Assembly (NCBI GenBank): GCA_964474045.1 | Contig: CAYYRC010000016.1 | Span: 13,728 to 77,727 of the forward strand | Direction of reading: 5' to 3' | DNA: 64,000 nucleotides | Origin: JACJWR01 sp964474045 | GTDB taxonomy: Bacteria; Actinomycetota; Actinomycetes; S36-B12; UBA10799 | In this document: one piece after another, positions 62,316 through 64,000 of the stretch | Position numbering within the stretch: position 1 is the first letter of the stretch | Layout: every line of letters starts with the position of its first letter | The notes under the pieces: generated by a model | Told to the model about the DNA's origin: nothing | Seen by the model: only the letters and a program-made list of their open reading frames with translations | Database searches by the model: none | Made by a program: the position numbers and the translations under genes

Positions 62316-64000
62316 CTAGTCCCGCTTGTGGACCAGGTGCTGGAACTGCAGCAGGAGCGCCACCGTGGCGGTCCAGCCGGTCTGGTGGCTGGCGCCGAGC
62401 CCGTGGCCGTCGTCGCCGTCGAAGTACTCGTAGAAGGGCACGAGGTCCTTCCAGTACGGGTCGTTCTGGAAGTAGTCGTTGTCGCCGAACACCACCCGCT
62501 GGCCGTCCTCGCCGCGCAGGAAGATGCTGGTGAGCCGCTCGGCCAGGTCGGCGGCCACGTGGGCCAACGACACCTCCTGTCCGGAGTCCGACGGGTACTC
62601 GATGGCGAAGGTGTCGCCGAAGAACGCGTCGTAGGCCGCCAGCGTCTGCACGATCATCACATTGATCGGGAACCAGATCGGCCCGCGCCAGTTGGAGTTG
62701 CCGCCGAACATGCGGTTGCGGGACTCGGCGGGCCAGTAGGGCAGCGTGAAGGTCTGGTCGCCCACGGTGAAGGTGTACGGATCGTCGCGGTACACCGCCG
62801 ACAGGCTGCGCACCCCGTGCTCGGACAGCATCTCGATGGGGTTCAGGACGTGCTCCAGGATTCGCCGCAGCCGACCGGGCGGCACCACCGTGAACAGCAT
62901 CGCCGTGCCGTCGCCGTGCTCCGGCGTCAGCGCGATGCTGCCCGAGAGCTCCGGATGGTGGGCCAGCACCCGCTCGCGCAACTTGATCGCCTCTGGCCCC
63001 AGCTGCAGGCCGTTGGCCATGTGCTGGCCGCTGATGGGTATGACCGCGCACGCCAGCATCGGGATGATCGCCTGCATCGAGATCACGCCCAGCTGGGTCG
63101 CACCGCCCTCAGGGTGGACGATGGCGTCGCAGTAGAAGCCGGCCTCCTCGTTCCACAGGCTGACGCCGTCGCGGCCGGACTCGATGGCGTTGGCGACGAT
63201 GGCGAAGTCCAGCAGCATCTTCTCGATGTCGTTGCCCCAGCCGTGAGCATGCCTGCTCAGCTCCAGGCTCATCTGGGCCATCGAGATCACCATCTGCGCG
63301 ACCCAGGCGGTGCCGTCGGACTGCACGAGCTGGCCGCCGGTGGGCAGCGGGTCGTCGCGGTTGAAGATGCCGATATTGTCCATCCCCAGGAACCCGCCGC
63401 CGAACAGGTTGTCACCGCCGGGATCCTGGGTGTTGAACCAGTTGCTCAGACTCGCGAGCAGGCCCCGGAACATGCTGCTGAGGAAGTCGACGTCGGGCGT
63501 CCCGGTGAGGGCGTAGTCCATCATGTAGACCTGCCAGGCGGCCCAGGCGCTCACCGGGGGGTTGGTGTCCGAGAAGTTCCACTCGTAGGCGGGCACCTGG
63601 CCGTGGGGGTGCTGGTAGAGGCTGGACAGCATCAGTCGGCACTGGCCCTTGGCGAACGCGGGGTCGATCATCGCCATCGTCACGCAGTGGAAGCCCAGGT
63701 CCCAGGACGCGTACCAGGGGTACTCCCAGGCGTCGGGCATGAGCAGCACGTCCTCGTTGACGATGTGGGTCCACTCGTCGTTGCGCCCGTGCCAGCGCTC
63801 CGGTGGCGGGGGCGGCCCGGTCGGATCACCCTCCAGCCAGCGGTAGACGTGGTAGTTGTAGAACTGCTTGCACCACAGCAGCCCGGCCAGCGCCTGGCGC
63901 TGGACGAGTTTGGCGTCGTCGCTGAGGTGGTGTTCCTGGACGGTGGCGTAGTAGTCGTCGGCTTCGGTTTTGCGGGTGGTGAGGATGGTGTCGGTGTCGG
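62316..64000 (-). CDS. GH63/MGH1-like glycoside hydrolase (N-terminal part outside window)
   Basis: At least 561 residues of an enzyme with the (alpha/alpha)6 barrel of GH63. The frame is open across the right edge. The reading MPDAWEYPWYASWDLGFHCVTM is the family signature, with the substrate-binding DAWEYPWYA...DLGFH, then PAYEWNFSDTNPPVSAWA with the catalytic acid region; WRGPIWFPINV and the terminal GLGASHQTGWTATVA with the general-base area. This group includes mannosylglycerate/glucosylglycerate hydrolases and alpha-glucosidases; the compatible-solute type is likely in actinobacteria but unproven. Confidence 0.85.
   Translation of the reverse strand, partial: DTDTILTTRKTEADDYYATVQEHHLSDDAKLVQRQALAGLLWCKQFYNYHVYRWLEGDPTGPPPPPERWHGRNDEWTHIVNEDVLLMPDAWEYPWYASWDLGFHCVTMAMIDPAFAKGQCRLMLSSLYQHPHGQVPAYEWNFSDTNPPVSAWAAWQVYMMDYALTGTPDVDFLSSMFRGLLASLSNWFNTQDPGGDNLFGGGFLGMDNIGIFNRDDPLPTGGQLVQSDGTAWVAQMVISMAQMSLELSRHAHGWGNDIEKMLLDFAIVANAIESGRDGVSLWNEEAGFYCDAIVHPEGGATQLGVISMQAIIPMLACAVIPISGQHMANGLQLGPEAIKLRERVLAHHPELSGSIALTPEHGDGTAMLFTVVPPGRLRRILEHVLNPIEMLSEHGVRSLSAVYRDDPYTFTVGDQTFTLPYWPAESRNRMFGGNSNWRGPIWFPINVMIVQTLAAYDAFFGDTFAIEYPSDSGQEVSLAHVAADLAERLTSIFLRGEDGQRVVFGDNDYFQNDPYWKDLVPFYEYFDGDDGHGLGASHQTGWTATVALLLQFQHLVHKRD

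Overview
The window is a GC-rich stretch of an actinobacterial (Actinomycetota) chromosome. The evidence is the strong G/C bias at third codon positions, frequent GTG/TTG starts, short gene overlaps, actinobacteria-typical families (DUF3151, DUF4395, DUF2853, WS/DGAT, COG2345 regulators, a LAXTG-type sortase signal) and a GTGA-N6-TCAC GlxR/CRP-type site. Several starts look leaderless. I cannot place the order or genus. Two runs of exactly 100 N (28529-28628 and 40299-40398) show this is a scaffolded draft assembly, possibly a metagenome-assembled genome. I see no tRNA, rRNA, CRISPR array, insertion sequence or prophage.

Layout. 1-3.4 kb: the end of a Gfo/Idh/MocA oxidoreductase, a small NlpC/P60 lytic enzyme behind a structured leader, a YceI protein behind a MarR-like operator, and a serine-hydrolase lipoprotein. 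3.4-4.5 kb: a glycerophosphodiester phosphodiesterase lipoprotein whose domain is circularly permuted. 4.7-8.8 kb: a copper block (DUF4395, CopA, CopZ, COG2345 regulator). 8.7-17.5 kb: TRIC channel, two small membrane proteins, two tandem YcjF/Era-like GTPases, a Tat-exported molybdopterin enzyme with its cytochrome b, LURP-one, LapA-like, PanD and a SnoaL-like protein. 17.5-28.5 kb: APC permease, TrpB2, a secreted RNase Sa-like lipoprotein and a barstar-like inhibitor flanking a PAS-GGDEF cyclase, a DUF4190 protein, a DUF2231-cytochrome b5 fusion, a GH5 lipoprotein and a DUF2853 protein.

28.6-41.3 kb is the most coherent region. One N-acetylmuramoyl-L-alanine amidase and three large NlpC/P60 peptidases share the same C-terminal module of three repeats. 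Between them lies an amino-sugar catabolic set (nagA, ROK kinase, sugar porter, nagB). I read this as a wall-remodelling enzyme family beside genes able to use released amino sugars. Joint function is inferred.

41.4-64 kb: an acyl-CoA dehydrogenase/phosphotransferase pair resembling split ACAD10/11, a HAD phosphatase, a PucR regulator, exonuclease III under an unusual palindrome, PPK2, an alpha/beta hydrolase behind a repeated-half-site operator, a REP-like inverted repeat, WS/DGAT, DUF3151, a coiled-coil lipoprotein, a K+ channel-like protein, a FUSC transporter, pyruvate phosphate dikinase, a protein spanning membrane to wall with a LAQTG anchor, a phosphopantetheinyl transferase-GNAT fusion, RpiA, TesB and the C-terminal part of a GH63/MGH1-like glycosidase cut by the window edge.
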